A stretch of DNA of 64,000 nucleotides. Origin: Caulobacterales bacterium (GTDB taxonomy: Bacteria > Pseudomonadota > Alphaproteobacteria > Caulobacterales > Caulobacteraceae). Position numbers and translations under genes: made by a program. Shown one piece after another: positions 63,496-64,000 of the stretch (its first letter is position 1; each line of letters opens with the position of its first letter). Location of the stretch: positions 1 to 64,000 of the forward strand of contig JAEKKJ010000021.1 in NCBI GenBank assembly GCA_019510435.1, read 5' to 3'. The notes under the pieces were generated by a model. That model was not told the origin of the DNA. It did not search any database and was given only the letters and a program-made list of their open reading frames with translations.

Positions 63496-64000
63496 ATGGC
63501 GACCGAACACCACGTCGAAAACCCTGCTGAATTCGTCTTCGAGAAGCTGGCCTGGGCCGCGCGCGACCTCGGCCGCGTAATCGTCCCCCACCCCGAGCGG
63601 CACGCCGGCCAGGCGGTCCCGGTGGTGCGCCGCATCACCATCGCCGACCTGCGCGAGGCCCTGCGCCAGGGCGTGCAGGACATGGGCGCGTTCCGCGACG
63701 ACGTGCTCTTCATCGGCATCATCTACCCCCTGGCCGGCCTGCTGCTGGCCCGGGTGGCGTTCAGCTACCAGCTGCTGCCCATGCTGTTCCCGCTGGCGTC
63801 GGGCTTCGCGATCCTCGGGCCGGTCGCGGCGACCGGCCTCTACGAGATGAGCCGCCGGCGCGAGCAGGGGGAGCACGTCACCTGGGCCACCGCCTTCGAG
63901 GCCTTCAAGTCGCCCGCCATCGGCTCCATCGTCGGCATGGGCCTGATCCTGCTGGCGCTGTTCGGCCTCTGGCTGGCGGCCGGCTATGAGATCGGCCTCG
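63496..64000 (+). CDS. DUF2189 domain membrane protein, 3' end beyond window
   Basis: At least 168 residues, running off the window. ATG 63496 has GGGAGG upstream. After a polar N-terminus come FIGIIYPLAGLLLARVAFSY (about residues 75-94), a second helix MLFPLASGFAILGPVAATGL and a third MGLILLALFGLWLAAGYEIG. This matches DUF2189, integral membrane proteins of unknown role. It is incomplete here. Confidence 0.88.
   Translation, partial: MATEHHVENPAEFVFEKLAWAARDLGRVIVPHPERHAGQAVPVVRRITIADLREALRQGVQDMGAFRDDVLFIGIIYPLAGLLLARVAFSYQLLPMLFPLASGFAILGPVAATGLYEMSRRREQGEHVTWATAFEAFKSPAIGSIVGMGLILLALFGLWLAAGYEIGL

Noticed and set aside
63156..63530. 124-codon ORF before the DUF2189 gene
   Set aside because: It overlaps the real DUF2189 start in another frame and is low complexity, rich in Arg/Pro/Ala.

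Overview
The window is about 70% GC and reads as chromosomal DNA of an alphaproteobacterium in the Caulobacteraceae, most likely a Phenylobacterium or Caulobacter relative. The signs are a TonB-dependent receptor, an HWE-family histidine kinase, an EcfG-type (GGAAC-N16-CGTT) promoter, PEP-CTERM proteins, many GTG/TTG starts, and aroK-aroB, xerD and accA lying close together. This placement is inference from gene content; no rRNA or tRNA gene is present to confirm it. Coding density is high and most genes sit in short operons with 1-11 nt overlaps.

Layout. 1-5.3 kb: the end of a small ORF, two intergenic inverted repeats, a Gly-rich PEP-CTERM protein with tandem Trp motifs, a periplasmic coiled-coil protein and a CHASE4-like hybrid kinase. 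5.3-15.3 kb: DPP-IV peptidase, DUF3297, aroK-aroB-corC, a secreted protein with xerD, a glycine-zipper protein with an EcfG-type promoter, and accA. 15.3-19.7 kb: a five-gene stressosome operon (rsbR-rsbS-rsbT, a SpoIIE-type phosphatase, and a hybrid kinase carrying an RsbU-like N-terminal domain) divergent from a single-domain response regulator. 19.8-32.3 kb: TonB receptor, threonine aldolase, GT9-like protein, epoxide hydrolase, a TetR regulator divergent from a carotenoid oxygenase, an alkyl sulfatase-type MBL enzyme and an aminotransferase. 32.4-41.5 kb: secA, a PEP-CTERM metalloprotease, a methyltransferase, a thiolase whose 3' end is duplicated, a PpiC lipoprotein and argJ. 41.7-46.1 kb: methyltransferase, GT2 glycosyltransferase and an RhlE-type helicase. 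46.6-52 kb: mutT, HWE kinase, lipoprotein, BioC-like methyltransferase, comF and grxC. 52.3-54.2 kb: ilvC and a GNAT gene behind a transcription attenuator whose leader peptide appears leaderless. 54.4-64 kb: arfB, small exported proteins, clpB, methyltransferase, S9 peptidase, DUF1178, a small membrane protein and a truncated DUF2189 gene.

The most notable system is the stressosome operon. RsbT's known partner domain (the RsbU N-terminus) is fused here to a histidine kinase-receiver protein instead of a phosphatase, so stress signals probably feed a two-component output. The second is the branched-chain amino-acid attenuator ahead of GNAT-ilvC: promoter, regulatory codons, antiterminator pairing and terminator are all visible.

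Intergenic space is dominated by dispersed palindromic elements. Family A is about 138 bp with 24-bp terminal inverted repeats (two copies). Family B is about 206 bp with 32-bp terminal inverted repeats (two copies in opposite orientation plus solo ends). Family C is pyrimidine-rich (five partial or complete copies). A fourth group consists of inverted repeats whose arms are built from 9-10 nt microrepeats (four elements). No CRISPR array, prophage or transposase gene was seen.
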